Below, piece by piece: positions 1 through 8,123 of a DNA stretch of 64,000 bases; within the stretch, counting starts at the first letter, position 1, and each line of letters starts with the position of its first letter. This stretch comes from Marinoscillum sp049115815. Its GTDB lineage: Bacteria > Bacteroidota > Bacteroidia > Cytophagales > Cyclobacteriaceae. The stretch spans positions 1 through 64,000 of the forward strand of contig JAGDZO010000019.1 in NCBI GenBank assembly GCA_049115815.1, given 5' to 3'. Under the pieces are notes generated by a model that ran no database searches, was not told the origin of the DNA, and saw nothing but the letters and a program-made list of their open reading frames with translations. Made by a program: the position numbers and the translations under genes.

Positions 1-197
1 GACTCAACTTCAGCTAAACTATCAAACAAGTCATGACAAAAAACCCAAACATAACGCGAAGAATCTGATGAGTTATTAGATAATTTTATCCTTTCAGAAA
101 GACAAACGAGAGAATCAAAATCATAAATAATTGTCTGAGCCGAAAGACTCAGCTTGGCTAAAAGTATTCCAAAAAATAGAAGCCTATTTATTCCCAT
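1..197 (-). CDS. Secreted PKD-like protein, N-terminal fragment
   Basis: An open frame runs from an ATG at 197 off the left edge of the window, giving 65 residues without a stop. Residues 1-20 form a clear signal peptide (hydrophobic LLFFGILLA, cleavage probably after SLSA, Gln next), as is usual for exported Bacteroidota proteins. Residues about 32-55 (CLSERIKLSNNSSDSSRYVW) resemble the start of a PKD-like domain, in which a Cys and an 'NNS...Y.W.F' pattern recur in large secreted adhesin or gliding-type proteins. The start overlaps the end of the upstream glycosyltransferase by 14 bp, so it is probably the next gene of the polysaccharide operon. The full function cannot be judged because the rest is missing. 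Confidence 0.6.
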   Translation of the reverse strand, partial: MGINRLLFFGILLAKLSLSAQTIIYDFDSLVCLSERIKLSNNSSDSSRYVWVFCHDLFDSLAEVE

Positions 198-1314
198 TTA
201 GATAAGTAAGTACATTTTTAGAATAATTACTCATAGAAAATTTTTGCCTTGCAGTAACTTTTGCCCGAGTACCAATTGCTTGGAAAATTTCATACTCCTT
301 GATTGATCTTAGCATAAGACTAGCTAATTCATCAACATCATTAAAAAGGAATCCGTTTACACCATCCTCTATCAATTCCAAACTGCCTCCCGATCGAAAA
401 GCCAGTACAGGCAATCCGCAAATCATAGACTCAATGGTAACACGTCCAAGAGCTTCATTCTTACTACACATCAACGCGCAATGTGCACTTTCGTATATGG
501 GCCAAACAGAGTTTTGGTACCCAGTGACAACAACCCCATCGTATAAATCATAAGCCTCAATTCGGCTTTCCAACCATTCCAAGTTTCCATCTCCAACTAT
601 CTGCAATTGACAATTAGGATTAAGTTGATAAACTCGAGAAAAAGCCTGCAAGGCTAAATCGTGACCTTTATTATTACTAATTAAACCAACTAGTAAAAAC
701 GTATAGTCTGAGTTTTTAGTAACATTCTTAATTAATGGAAGCCTATAACCATCAAACCCTACGAGGCAATTTTTAACATTAAAATGTCTCCTAATAGTGT
801 CCGAAACGGGAATAACATAATCCGAACACCGAATGATATGTTCTGAGATTCTTTTACCAAAATAGAATTTTAATGAATAATCTAAATCTAGAAACTCTCT
901 TAAATGCCACAAATGTCTTTTTCTCAAAACCCAGGCAACAGTTGCTCCATGACCAATTGCGGCGGAATTAGATACCACTAAATCTGGTCTAAATTCTCTA
1001 AACTTAGCAAAATTTCGTCCAATTAGAACGGAATTAATAAATAAGGCTCGTATTCCTTTCAAAACATTAATGCCCCTTCTTAAAAGCTGGTAAAACTCAT
1101 TCCTACTGGCATAATCAAAATAAACCCAATGGCTAAATGGTATGTATAACACTTCACAATTCTGAATTTCGTTAAACCGCTTTGCTAACTCAGATTCTTT
1201 TGGCATCACGATGAGAAACTGCCGACCGTCTGAAATTTCCAAAAGGAAATTTAATAGGGATAAGTTTGCTCCAAAGGCACTTGAATCGTGTAAAAAAATC
1301 AACCACCGGTTCAT
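184..1314 (-). CDS. Glycosyltransferase family 4 (GT-B)
   Basis: Predicted cytoplasmic retaining glycosyltransferase that adds a sugar from a nucleotide donor to a lipid-linked glycan. The 376-residue form starts at the ATG at 1314, which overlaps the upstream stop as ATGA; an in-frame ATG at 1350 would overlap that gene by 40 bp and is less likely. The N-terminal half has the glycine-rich acceptor loop (SSAFGANLSLL) and the C-terminal half the GT-B donor domain, with 'LLVGLISNNKGHDLALQAF', 'IVGDG' and the family EX7E motif (EALGRVTIE, about residues 285-293) followed by 'GLPVLAFRSGG'. It is the second-last visible gene of the polysaccharide operon. The sugar specificity cannot be read from sequence. 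Confidence 0.85.
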   Translation of the reverse strand: MNRWLIFLHDSSAFGANLSLLNFLLEISDGRQFLIVMPKESELAKRFNEIQNCEVLYIPFSHWVYFDYASRNEFYQLLRRGINVLKGIRALFINSVLIGRNFAKFREFRPDLVVSNSAAIGHGATVAWVLRKRHLWHLREFLDLDYSLKFYFGKRISEHIIRCSDYVIPVSDTIRRHFNVKNCLVGFDGYRLPLIKNVTKNSDYTFLLVGLISNNKGHDLALQAFSRVYQLNPNCQLQIVGDGNLEWLESRIEAYDLYDGVVVTGYQNSVWPIYESAHCALMCSKNEALGRVTIESMICGLPVLAFRSGGSLELIEDGVNGFLFNDVDELASLMLRSIKEYEIFQAIGTRAKVTARQKFSMSNYSKNVLTYLNGNK

Positions 1315-2270
1315 GATCTCAATATTTGATTTATTGTCCCTTTTATCCAATAATAAATCCCCTTTGGAATTATCATATAACCAATGTTACGCATCCTATT
1401 TTTAAATGAGGTCCTATGAAAATAAACTGTTTTGAATACGGCTTTATCATAACTTAGATTCTGTTGAACATCATGCTTCTTAGAATCAAATTTCCATGTA
1501 TGATCGATTTGCAGACTATTTAAAGGGTGGATTTCACTTTTCGTATGTGTACTCGCCATCCCAAAGCCTATGTTAGAAATCAAATTTTTTCTTGGACAAA
1601 TAGAAAGCCCACCACTTGCCCATACTGAGAATTGCCAACGGTAAGCCCATGAATCAACTACTCCATTTTCCAATTGCGCTGATATGCTATTCCAATACTT
1701 TTCCTCTTCGCGGTTAAATGAATATAAAAGGAACTTATCATTTAATAATCTAGTCTGAGAAAAATTAAATGATTGCCACGCTTCCCTCCACGTGCCCCAG
1801 CCCCAAACATTTACATATTTACTAAAAGTTAGATCTCGATTGAGCTTTTCTGATATTACCGGATTCGTACCGGTGATATGAAAAACTTGCTCTTCTTCTT
1901 GATATGCTAAAAGAGAGAACGAACAGAAATCAAAAAATGCATCTCCTGCCAAACAATCGTCCTCCAAAATGATGCCCATCTCCACATGCTCAAAGAACCA
2001 AGTGATCGCACCACTCACAGCTAAGCCACAGCCTAAATTTTCGTTACGAAATAAAGTCTGCACTTTACAATCCCAATCTATCTGAGAAAGCACCCACTCA
2101 CGACATTCTTTACATTCAATTACATCACTTTCATTTGCTTCTCTTGGGCCATCTGCTCCAATAAAAAGCTGTTTTGGACGCTGTGCTTTTATCTGAGAGA
2201 ACGTCTTTTTGACCAATTCTGGACGATTGAAAATCAGATAAAGTATGGGGGTATCGAATGGCTCTCTCAT
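1311..2270 (-). CDS. HlpA-like nucleotide-sugar transferase (GT-A type)
   Basis: 319 residues. The N-terminus 'YLIFNRPELVKKTF' and an acidic 'ILEDDCLAG' motif near residue 100 fit a GT-A glycosyltransferase fold with a metal-binding DxD-like site. The later 'WGWGTWREAW' motif (about residues 157-166) is typical of the group often annotated as hemolytic protein HlpA-like, which in practice lies in glycan loci and probably transfers sugars. No signal peptide or membrane segment is visible. Its stop overlaps the next start as ATGA, so the two are translationally coupled. Upstream there is a 42-bp gap, one of the larger gaps in this operon. I am fairly sure of the family and not of the substrate. 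Confidence 0.75.
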   Translation of the reverse strand: MREPFDTPILYLIFNRPELVKKTFSQIKAQRPKQLFIGADGPREANESDVIECKECREWVLSQIDWDCKVQTLFRNENLGCGLAVSGAITWFFEHVEMGIILEDDCLAGDAFFDFCSFSLLAYQEEEQVFHITGTNPVISEKLNRDLTFSKYVNVWGWGTWREAWQSFNFSQTRLLNDKFLLYSFNREEEKYWNSISAQLENGVVDSWAYRWQFSVWASGGLSICPRKNLISNIGFGMASTHTKSEIHPLNSLQIDHTWKFDSKKHDVQQNLSYDKAVFKTVYFHRTSFKNRMRNIGYMIIPKGIYYWIKGTINQILRS

Positions 2271-2312
2271 ATCAATAAGTCAAAGTTAACAGCCTCATTA
2301 CATCTCATTGAT

Positions 2313-3521
2313 TTATTCAATGAAAAGATTGTAATAATCCTTGATGTATTGAGCTAAAGCGTGATTTAACGTGTATGCTTCCAGGTGTTTTTGAGCAGAA
2401 TCATACTTAATAACTACAACATCAAGCTGATAATTTAGTGATATTGCTTCCGAAGCAAAAACTTCAACGTCTCCAACCCCATCATTACACACAATATCCA
2501 ACTCCATTGCCAACATCTCACCCATTTTCACAGCGGAAGAAGCTTTTTTAGAATAAGCAGGTTTGATAAAGAATATTCCTTTGGTGCCAATAGAAAGGTG
2601 AAGTGGAACTTGTTCCCTATTTGAAGATGTAATTACCACTTGATCTCTTGAAACGTTTAACCTATCACAGGCGTAGTAAATCACTTCAGGATCATCTTTA
2701 GTTACGAATAAAAATTTGCTGATAGGCTCTTCTTTCAGCATTTCTTTGAAATACAATAACATTTCATCAAGCAAATACCAGGTTCCCAAACTACCCAGAT
2801 ATATAAAAACCTCTTTGGTGGCATCAAGTCCCAGTTTCGATTTCAATGCCAGCTGCTTTTCTTTCTTAATTTTACGTGGATCAAAAAGCTCCAAATCAAC
2901 TGCACAAGGAATTACGGTGATTTTATCTGCATCAATTCCTTCACTCTTCCCTTCAAAAAGTCTCCCAGAAACGATCTCCTCCTTTCCAGCATGCGTAAGG
3001 CTGATAATGTGATCGGCTTCTGTCATCATCTCAATCTCCTTTCGCTTGAAGTATTGATAGATCTTCTTATAAATAGGATTGCTCAAATCCCATATTTCTC
3101 CATCTACTCTTTCATTGGCCCAAAAGCCTCGGATATCAAAGAGGAACTTAACACCAAATTTCTTTTTAAGTTTCAAGCCAATCAAACCCGGTGGATAGCT
3201 CCGACAATGCACCATCTTAATGTCATGCTTCACCACAATATCATGAGCCAATCGATACATTTTTCTCAAGTCAAAGAGAGTTGAGAATATCGGAGGTTGT
3301 TTGTGGTATTGCTGTGGATACCAGGTAATTCCTTCTTCCTCAATAGCCCGCTCGATGGTGGATTTGCCAGGTTCAAAGAATTTCTGCTTTTCAAAACTGA
3401 TCACATGAAAATGATACCCCTCCGTACAAAGCCCCTTCAGATAGGGAAGGATCTGAGACTGACCGAGTGGATCGGTAAGTCCGTCGTAGGATAGATAGAG
3501 AACGTTGTGGGAATTGGGCAT
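2313..3521 (-). CDS. Glycosyltransferase family 4-like, atypical donor site
   Basis: 402 residues with a GT-B layout. The N-terminus (YLSYDGLTDPLGQSQILPYL) is the recurrent glycine-rich acceptor loop of a GT4 subgroup common in Bacteroidota capsule loci, followed by 'HCRSYPPGLIGL' and 'FDIRGFWANERVDG'. The C-terminal Rossmann half begins at 'FIYLGSLGTWYLLDEML'. The usual EX7E motif is not evident: where it should fall the sequence reads 'PAYSKKASSAVKMGEMLAME', so the first glutamate seems replaced. This may mean altered chemistry or simply a divergent subgroup. It sits 5 bp downstream of the membrane-protein gene and is clearly part of the same operon. Confidence 0.82.
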   Translation of the reverse strand: MPNSHNVLYLSYDGLTDPLGQSQILPYLKGLCTEGYHFHVISFEKQKFFEPGKSTIERAIEEEGITWYPQQYHKQPPIFSTLFDLRKMYRLAHDIVVKHDIKMVHCRSYPPGLIGLKLKKKFGVKFLFDIRGFWANERVDGEIWDLSNPIYKKIYQYFKRKEIEMMTEADHIISLTHAGKEEIVSGRLFEGKSEGIDADKITVIPCAVDLELFDPRKIKKEKQLALKSKLGLDATKEVFIYLGSLGTWYLLDEMLLYFKEMLKEEPISKFLFVTKDDPEVIYYACDRLNVSRDQVVITSSNREQVPLHLSIGTKGIFFIKPAYSKKASSAVKMGEMLAMELDIVCNDGVGDVEVFASEAISLNYQLDVVVIKYDSAQKHLEAYTLNHALAQYIKDYYNLFIE

Positions 3522-3526
3522 GCTTT

Positions 3527-4945
3527 CTAACGAGAATTCCCTTTAACAAATTTGAACAATGCAGGCCAACGGGTTGATATTTTAACTAATATTTGATAAT
3601 ACGCAACACCAGCCAGAAGTAGCATAAAAGGCATGGCATAACTCACAAATCGATGATTGAAGAATGAAATGACAGTCATCAGAAATGCCCCTAACACTAC
3701 ACCACCTATCATCAACGATGTGATGTTGATCATTGATTTATCAAGAAGAATCATCATCAGAAACAGGACAAACCCCAAATTAATTGCGGCGCTCAATGCA
3801 TTGAAATGCAGATTCATAAAATTATAAGGAAGCATAAACATTGCAAGTTTCCTAAACTCAAGCCAAACAAACCGCGACGGATTATTTGCAATCCAATCAG
3901 CTGCGACTCTAAGATGCTCTTTGTACAAAGTGGCTTCACTCGTGATGGTGTCCAATCCCGGAATATGAGTGACTCTAAAACTATAAACATCGGAACCCTT
4001 TGTCTCTGAATCACCGTTCCACGACCCCCGCGTATAAGGTTGATGTCCAAGAAAAATCGCCTGAGCCTGTTGTGTGCTGACTACTTTAAGCCCAATGCTT
4101 TCGTTGTTCTTAAAAATGACAGCAAGATTGTAACAAAGCATCAAGAGAAAAGTAAATGTCAAAACGGCTATCAATGGAATATTATTAGTTCTAAATGTCA
4201 GGACATATTTTGCGAATGCAAGAGAAACTATTGCAAAAAGTAAAAGAAAACTTAGCGTAGCATGAGGTCTAAACCCAGTTGCTATCACTGTAACTATAGG
4301 TACCATAGCTAATTCAATCTTCTTTAAAGCGACTTGACTATATGCCTTAAGCAGTATGGAAGTAACAATGACCAATATCGGTGTGACAAGGTTTTCATAA
4401 CACACAAATAATCCGATATAAACCAACGCTGACGGCAATAGAATATAGAAGACGGTTAACCAGCGGCTCAATTCTACATTATAGCAAAACTTTAAAGCCA
4501 AAAACCTAAAATAAGGCAACGAAATGAGAAAGAGCACAAGACTAATCAGGTTGATCACAAATGCAAAAAGGACATAATACTTACTCGATAAATCATCAAT
4601 ATGACTTTGGGTAAGAGGTGAAAATTCGGAGTAGAGGCGTTGATATCCGATATGTATGATTACGGGAAGCGTAGGAGGAAAAGCTGTACTTCTATACGCT
4701 GGTAAGCTATCTGCATAAGAGAAGTATTTATCATTATTGGAATAAACAAACCCATGACCTTGATTATAATGCCAAGCAAGTTTTGCATATCGATGTTCAT
4801 CAAAATTGATGGGTTTAAATATTTGTGGTGTAATAGTCGTACGACGATTTTCAATATCTCTACTAAGACCAAAGAAAAGCGATAAAGTAATTTTCATCAC
4901 AATTGCAAGGACGAAACACCACCTGAAAATACTCTCTCTGATCAT
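3527..4945 (-). CDS. Polytopic membrane protein, GT-C glycosyltransferase-like
   Basis: 472 residues with about ten hydrophobic segments. After the first membrane segment an extracytoplasmic loop carries an acidic motif 'NFDEHRYAKLAWHYNQGHG' (about residues 48-66) and then 'AFPPTLPVII', a layout like the ArnT/PMT class (GT39/GT-C), where an Asp or Glu in the first periplasmic loop is catalytic and the donor is a polyprenyl-phosphate sugar. From this I infer that it modifies the polysaccharide or a lipid carrier on the periplasmic side. Its start ATG overlaps the stop of the upstream methyltransferase as ATGA (4942-4945). An alternative reading as a polymerase or a membrane protein of unknown function is possible. 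Confidence 0.65.
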   Translation of the reverse strand: MIRESIFRWCFVLAIVMKITLSLFFGLSRDIENRRTTITPQIFKPINFDEHRYAKLAWHYNQGHGFVYSNNDKYFSYADSLPAYRSTAFPPTLPVIIHIGYQRLYSEFSPLTQSHIDDLSSKYYVLFAFVINLISLVLFLISLPYFRFLALKFCYNVELSRWLTVFYILLPSALVYIGLFVCYENLVTPILVIVTSILLKAYSQVALKKIELAMVPIVTVIATGFRPHATLSFLLLFAIVSLAFAKYVLTFRTNNIPLIAVLTFTFLLMLCYNLAVIFKNNESIGLKVVSTQQAQAIFLGHQPYTRGSWNGDSETKGSDVYSFRVTHIPGLDTITSEATLYKEHLRVAADWIANNPSRFVWLEFRKLAMFMLPYNFMNLHFNALSAAINLGFVLFLMMILLDKSMINITSLMIGGVVLGAFLMTVISFFNHRFVSYAMPFMLLLAGVAYYQILVKISTRWPALFKFVKGNSR

Positions 4946-5694
4946 TTTTTGACAATCACAATAAGCTGAAACATCCCAAAAACCGAATTTACTGGCACCA
5001 AAATTTTTTCCATTAAGCCTATTAAGTCATAAGCCTTTTCATTCAATATACTTGGTCGAGAAAATCCACCACTTACAATATACTTTAAGGGCATAAAATC
5101 ACGCATCACTTCAATTTGAAAATTTGGGAATTGGCTTAGAAATCGAGCACGGTCTCGCTTAAAAACTATCCAGGGCAATGCGCCATTTGCAACACTCATC
5201 GGTTTTCCATGTTCACTAAGTTCCCATCCACTATTAGGATCAAAATCTTCATGATGAAAATGCTTGTAAATAAAAGTTGAAAGCAGAGTCTTCGCTGGTT
5301 CTATCAATATGATTTTTCCACCTTTTTTTAAGGTTCTTGAAGCTTCTCGCAAAAAGTCCTCAGGTACAGGTATGTGATGAAATACATTAATCATGAGTAT
5401 GGCGCTCAATTCTTCATCTTCGAAGGGCAATTCAGATGCATCGCAACATAAATCGCAATAGCTCAACTTTTGAATATCCGAAGTGATAACGTTCTCCAAA
5501 TGCTCCTTGATAAAACCACCCCCTGAGCCTATTTCCAAAATTTTACCTTTATCCACTCCCAAATACATCTTTTGAAGGGCATACCATTCTTCATATATCC
5601 GTTTCAAAAAAGGTTTATTGAGAATAATGCTCCGATGAAAATCCGTAGTTTGGCTTTCATCCAGATCCTTCAAGGGTGGTGCGAATTTTCTCAT
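4942..5694 (-). CDS. Class I SAM-dependent methyltransferase
   Basis: 250 residues when started at the ATG at 5694, which overlaps the upstream stop as ATGA; the longer form from 5757 would overlap by 67 bp. Motif I (ILEIGSGGGFIKEHL), the acidic post-I region, 'LPFEDEELSAILMINVFHHI' and 'EASRTLKKGGKIILIEP' are the usual Methyltransf_11 signatures. The sequence after motif I continues as a complete Rossmann methyltransferase with a C-terminal cap. It lies directly after a gene whose own N-terminus looks like a decayed methyltransferase, so the two products may work together on the same lipid-linked intermediate. The substrate is unknown; a sugar hydroxyl or a lipid head group is an inference from context. 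Confidence 0.82.
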   Translation of the reverse strand: MRKFAPPLKDLDESQTTDFHRSIILNKPFLKRIYEEWYALQKMYLGVDKGKILEIGSGGGFIKEHLENVITSDIQKLSYCDLCCDASELPFEDEELSAILMINVFHHIPVPEDFLREASRTLKKGGKIILIEPAKTLLSTFIYKHFHHEDFDPNSGWELSEHGKPMSVANGALPWIVFKRDRARFLSQFPNFQIEVMRDFMPLKYIVSGGFSRPSILNEKAYDLIGLMEKILVPVNSVFGMFQLIVIVKK

Positions 5695-6983
5695 TTGAAT
5701 TTGATCTTTCTTGATGCGAAAATCAACATTCTCAAAAGTATCACACCATGCTTCCATCTACTGATGTTGGTTGAGCCATACAATCTATCTCGGTATCGTA
5801 TGGGCACTTCAATGGTTTTTAATCCAAGTTTATTGGCTCCAAATATTAAATCAAAATCACCAAAAGGATCGAACTCTCCAAAATAGCTTCTATTACTAAT
5901 CAACTGATTATAGTGACTTCTGGTCATTACTTTGGTGCCACATAGGGTATCTCTAAATCTTTCTCCCAGTACATAAGAAAACGCTGCTGCAAAAAATCTA
6001 TTACCTAGTATATTAAAAAACCTCATGGCTTTTGACTCCATGGGATAGATCATTCTACTCCCATTTATATACTCACCAAGGCCTGAAGTAATGGCTCGAT
6101 AAAATTTGGGAAGCTCCTCTGGCGGAACCGTCATATCTGCATCTAATATCATCAAGATATCCCCCTTGGCGTGACCAAATCCTACTCTAACTGCATCAGC
6201 TTTGCCTTTTCCCGGCTGTTGGTAGCAGGAAAGCTCGAAGGGGTACGATTTGCCTTGCACAGATTGAATCTTATCCCAAGTGTCATCTGTAGAGTTCCCT
6301 TCTACGAATATCACTTCGTCGTGATCGCTCATTTTTGGAATCCTCCTCAAAATATCATCAATATTTCCTGACTCATTTCTAGCCGGAACTACAATAGTTA
6401 CCGAGTTTATATTCTTAGGAAATATTGGTCGAATCAATGCTATATTGGCCATGGCCAAATGCCTATATATAGGTAGGTTAACTAAAAATTTATTAAAGAA
6501 TCCGCTTAACAACGGTATCCAAATCGGGACTATCACTTTTTTGTCTGATTTGATCAATTCAAATCCAGATAACTTACAAAGGTTATTAATGTCCGCATGA
6601 GTCACCCAGTTGTCAGAGCTAGGACGAGATGTCATGCCGAGAAAAGCAGCCAATTTCACTAAAGGTCTCCATAGTTTGCTGTAATAAACAATTAATACAC
6701 GATGGTCAGCATGAAGCCTTGTCTTTAATTCTTCTAAATCATTCTGAATATCGTCAAGCTCGTGGACTATTCCATTCAGCAAAATTATCCTACTAGGGAC
6801 TCCTTCGATTTTTAATAGTGCATCATCTGTTATTCTACCTTTAACCTCAACCCTTGCAATATGTGCATCAGGCTTGACAGAACCTTTACCGCTGCCTATA
6901 ACTTCAATTAATTTTTCATTCTGAAGGCAGTAATACCTAGCGTAGTTCCGAAGTGTTTTATGGAAGTATGAATTAATTTTCAC
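5691..6983 (-). CDS. Methyltransferase-like/GT2 fusion glycosyltransferase
   Basis: 430 residues, GTG start at 6983. Residues from about 195 form a GT2 (dolichyl-phosphate-mannose-synthase-like) domain: 'VTIVVPARNESGNIDDIL', the DxD-type 'ILDADMTVPPEELPKFY' near 276, 'DTLCGTKVM' and the C-terminal 'RYRDRLYGSTNISRWKHG'. The first about 180 residues resemble the shell of a SAM methyltransferase ('LIEVIGSGKG' where motif I would be, then 'RVLIVYYSKLWRPL'), but the glycine loop and acidic residue are weak, so it may be catalytically dead. The GT2 part probably builds a polyprenyl-phosphate sugar or transfers to one. The start overlaps a preceding broken frame as GTGA, so coupling to a lost upstream gene is likely. 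Confidence 0.75.
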   Translation of the reverse strand: MKINSYFHKTLRNYARYYCLQNEKLIEVIGSGKGSVKPDAHIARVEVKGRITDDALLKIEGVPSRIILLNGIVHELDDIQNDLEELKTRLHADHRVLIVYYSKLWRPLVKLAAFLGMTSRPSSDNWVTHADINNLCKLSGFELIKSDKKVIVPIWIPLLSGFFNKFLVNLPIYRHLAMANIALIRPIFPKNINSVTIVVPARNESGNIDDILRRIPKMSDHDEVIFVEGNSTDDTWDKIQSVQGKSYPFELSCYQQPGKGKADAVRVGFGHAKGDILMILDADMTVPPEELPKFYRAITSGLGEYINGSRMIYPMESKAMRFFNILGNRFFAAAFSYVLGERFRDTLCGTKVMTRSHYNQLISNRSYFGEFDPFGDFDLIFGANKLGLKTIEVPIRYRDRLYGSTNISRWKHGVILLRMLIFASRKIKFK

Positions 6984-7124
6984 CTTTTAAAGTTTGTGTT
7001 TATGCATTCTTTCATCTTGACATAAAGATAATGCAGGTCTGTCGCTGACAAGTGTATTTTAATCGAATCCTTATTCGTCAGCAGAAGTTGCCCTATTCGT
7101 ATTACCAATATTCAGAATCCTCAC
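6980..7124 (-). pseudogene. Remnant of an internally deleted operon gene
   Basis: This 140-bp gap holds two coding-like pieces in different frames. A GTG at 7124 overlaps the stop of the upstream FkbM gene as TAGTG and reads 17 codons (MRILNIGNTNRATSADE), similar to the first strand of many GT-B glycosyltransferases, before a stop at 7071. In another frame, about 31 codons from 7075 (NKDSIKIHLSATDLHYLYVK and onward, ending FKR) finish with a TGA that overlaps the next start as GTGA. Coupled junctions at both ends of the gap, with only the head and tail of a gene between them, fit a large internal deletion. A chance arrangement cannot be excluded. Confidence 0.45.
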
Positions 7125-7942
7125 TATTTTCCTACTTGGGGTATTTTACAATAGATATCGCCGTATATTCCTTCTGAGTAAAACACTGGGTTTGATTCTA
7201 ACTCATTTACCATCTGCAGGTAACCTAACCAATGTGATTTCTCAAAAGACAATTTTTCGCCAATACAGAAGTTGAATACATAATTAGGGTCTAAGTTTTT
7301 AAGAAGCATTATAGCTTCAAAAACCTTTTCAAGTCTCTCTGGTGTAGTAAATTCGAAAGAAAGTGATTCTATTGGTTTTGACAAATCCTCTAAGACTTCT
7401 ATCTCGTGACCCTCCACATCTATTTTGCAAAATTTAGGCAAGCCATATTTTTCTATTAATTCGTTCATTGTTGTTGATTGTACCCTTTGAGATTGATTCC
7501 AATCCTCTTTTTGAAACCTGTTGGAATTAGAGACAGATTTAATCCAACCCTTAGACAGGCTTGCCGTTCCTGAAGAAATTTTAGTTTTAGAGTAGAATAA
7601 TTGGCGTTCCCCTAAGCTGTTAGAAACAACCTTTGGTACTATTACCACTCTTTTCCCAAACATTTTCCTCAAGTATTTCAAGCAATGTTGCTGTGGCTCT
7701 AATGCGATAACCTTAGCCCCTAAAGCCAAAAATGTCGAAGTTCTATTCCCATAGTTCGCTCCAATGTCAAAAACTAGATCTGATTGAGCAATAAATTGAG
7801 AATAAAAAGCTAATCTTTCTAACCTCCTTTGCCTTTCAACTTTTTGAAATTTCGTAGGAAAGAAGGTTTCACGAAACCTCAAATAGTGGTAATAAATCAT
7901 TCCGAAATTATCAAGTTTCAACTTTATTGAATCGATATTCAT
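7124..7942 (-). CDS. FkbM family methyltransferase
   Basis: 272 residues. SAM-binding motif I is 'DLVFDIGANYGNRTSTFLAL' (about residues 55-74), the acidic motif II follows in 'VIALEPQQHCLKYL', and the family hallmark 'FCKIDVEGHEIEVLEDL' lies near residue 170. FkbM enzymes methylate hydroxyl groups, and in glycan loci they are thought to O-methylate sugars. It is flanked by the two largest gaps of the operon (140 and 158 bp), both containing gene fragments, so it may be a survivor of rearrangement here. It has low similarity in wording to the other two FkbM genes of the locus (15788 and 16509), which suggests independent acquisition rather than recent duplication. Confidence 0.85.
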   Translation of the reverse strand: MNIDSIKLKLDNFGMIYYHYLRFRETFFPTKFQKVERQRRLERLAFYSQFIAQSDLVFDIGANYGNRTSTFLALGAKVIALEPQQHCLKYLRKMFGKRVVIVPKVVSNSLGERQLFYSKTKISSGTASLSKGWIKSVSNSNRFQKEDWNQSQRVQSTTMNELIEKYGLPKFCKIDVEGHEIEVLEDLSKPIESLSFEFTTPERLEKVFEAIMLLKNLDPNYVFNFCIGEKLSFEKSHWLGYLQMVNELESNPVFYSEGIYGDIYCKIPQVGK

Positions 7943-8039
7943 AATTTTAGATTTTTCCCCTCGAAGTAGAACTACACATATTTAATCTTAATAAGTTTTT
8001 GCTAGTATTTTTTCTAACTAGAACATCCAATCTGGAGGA

Positions 8040-8123
8040 TTACACACTTTTCCCCACCATCTCAGCAAATACCTTGGATAAATGAAGCATCCATTCCCCC
8101 CTATCGTATTCCTGATAATTCCT
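8040..8123 (-). pseudogene. 3' remnant of a lost gene downstream of GT61
   Basis: Directly after, and overlapping by 23 bp, the end of the GT61 gene there is an open stretch in another frame of 27 codons ending with TAA at 8040. It reads 'YQEYDRGEWMLHLSKVFAEM' then VGKSV, an amphipathic, well-formed peptide that looks like the C-terminal helix of an enzyme and not like random AT-rich DNA. It has no start codon or room for one. I interpret it as the tail of a gene whose body was removed. The 97 bp between it and the FkbM start show no further coding signal. Its short length makes this tentative. Confidence 0.35.

Noticed and set aside
2281..2288. TAACTTTG as a -7 box inside the polysaccharide operon (minus strand)
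   Set aside because: No -33 element at the right distance, and such 8-mers occur often by chance in AT-rich DNA.
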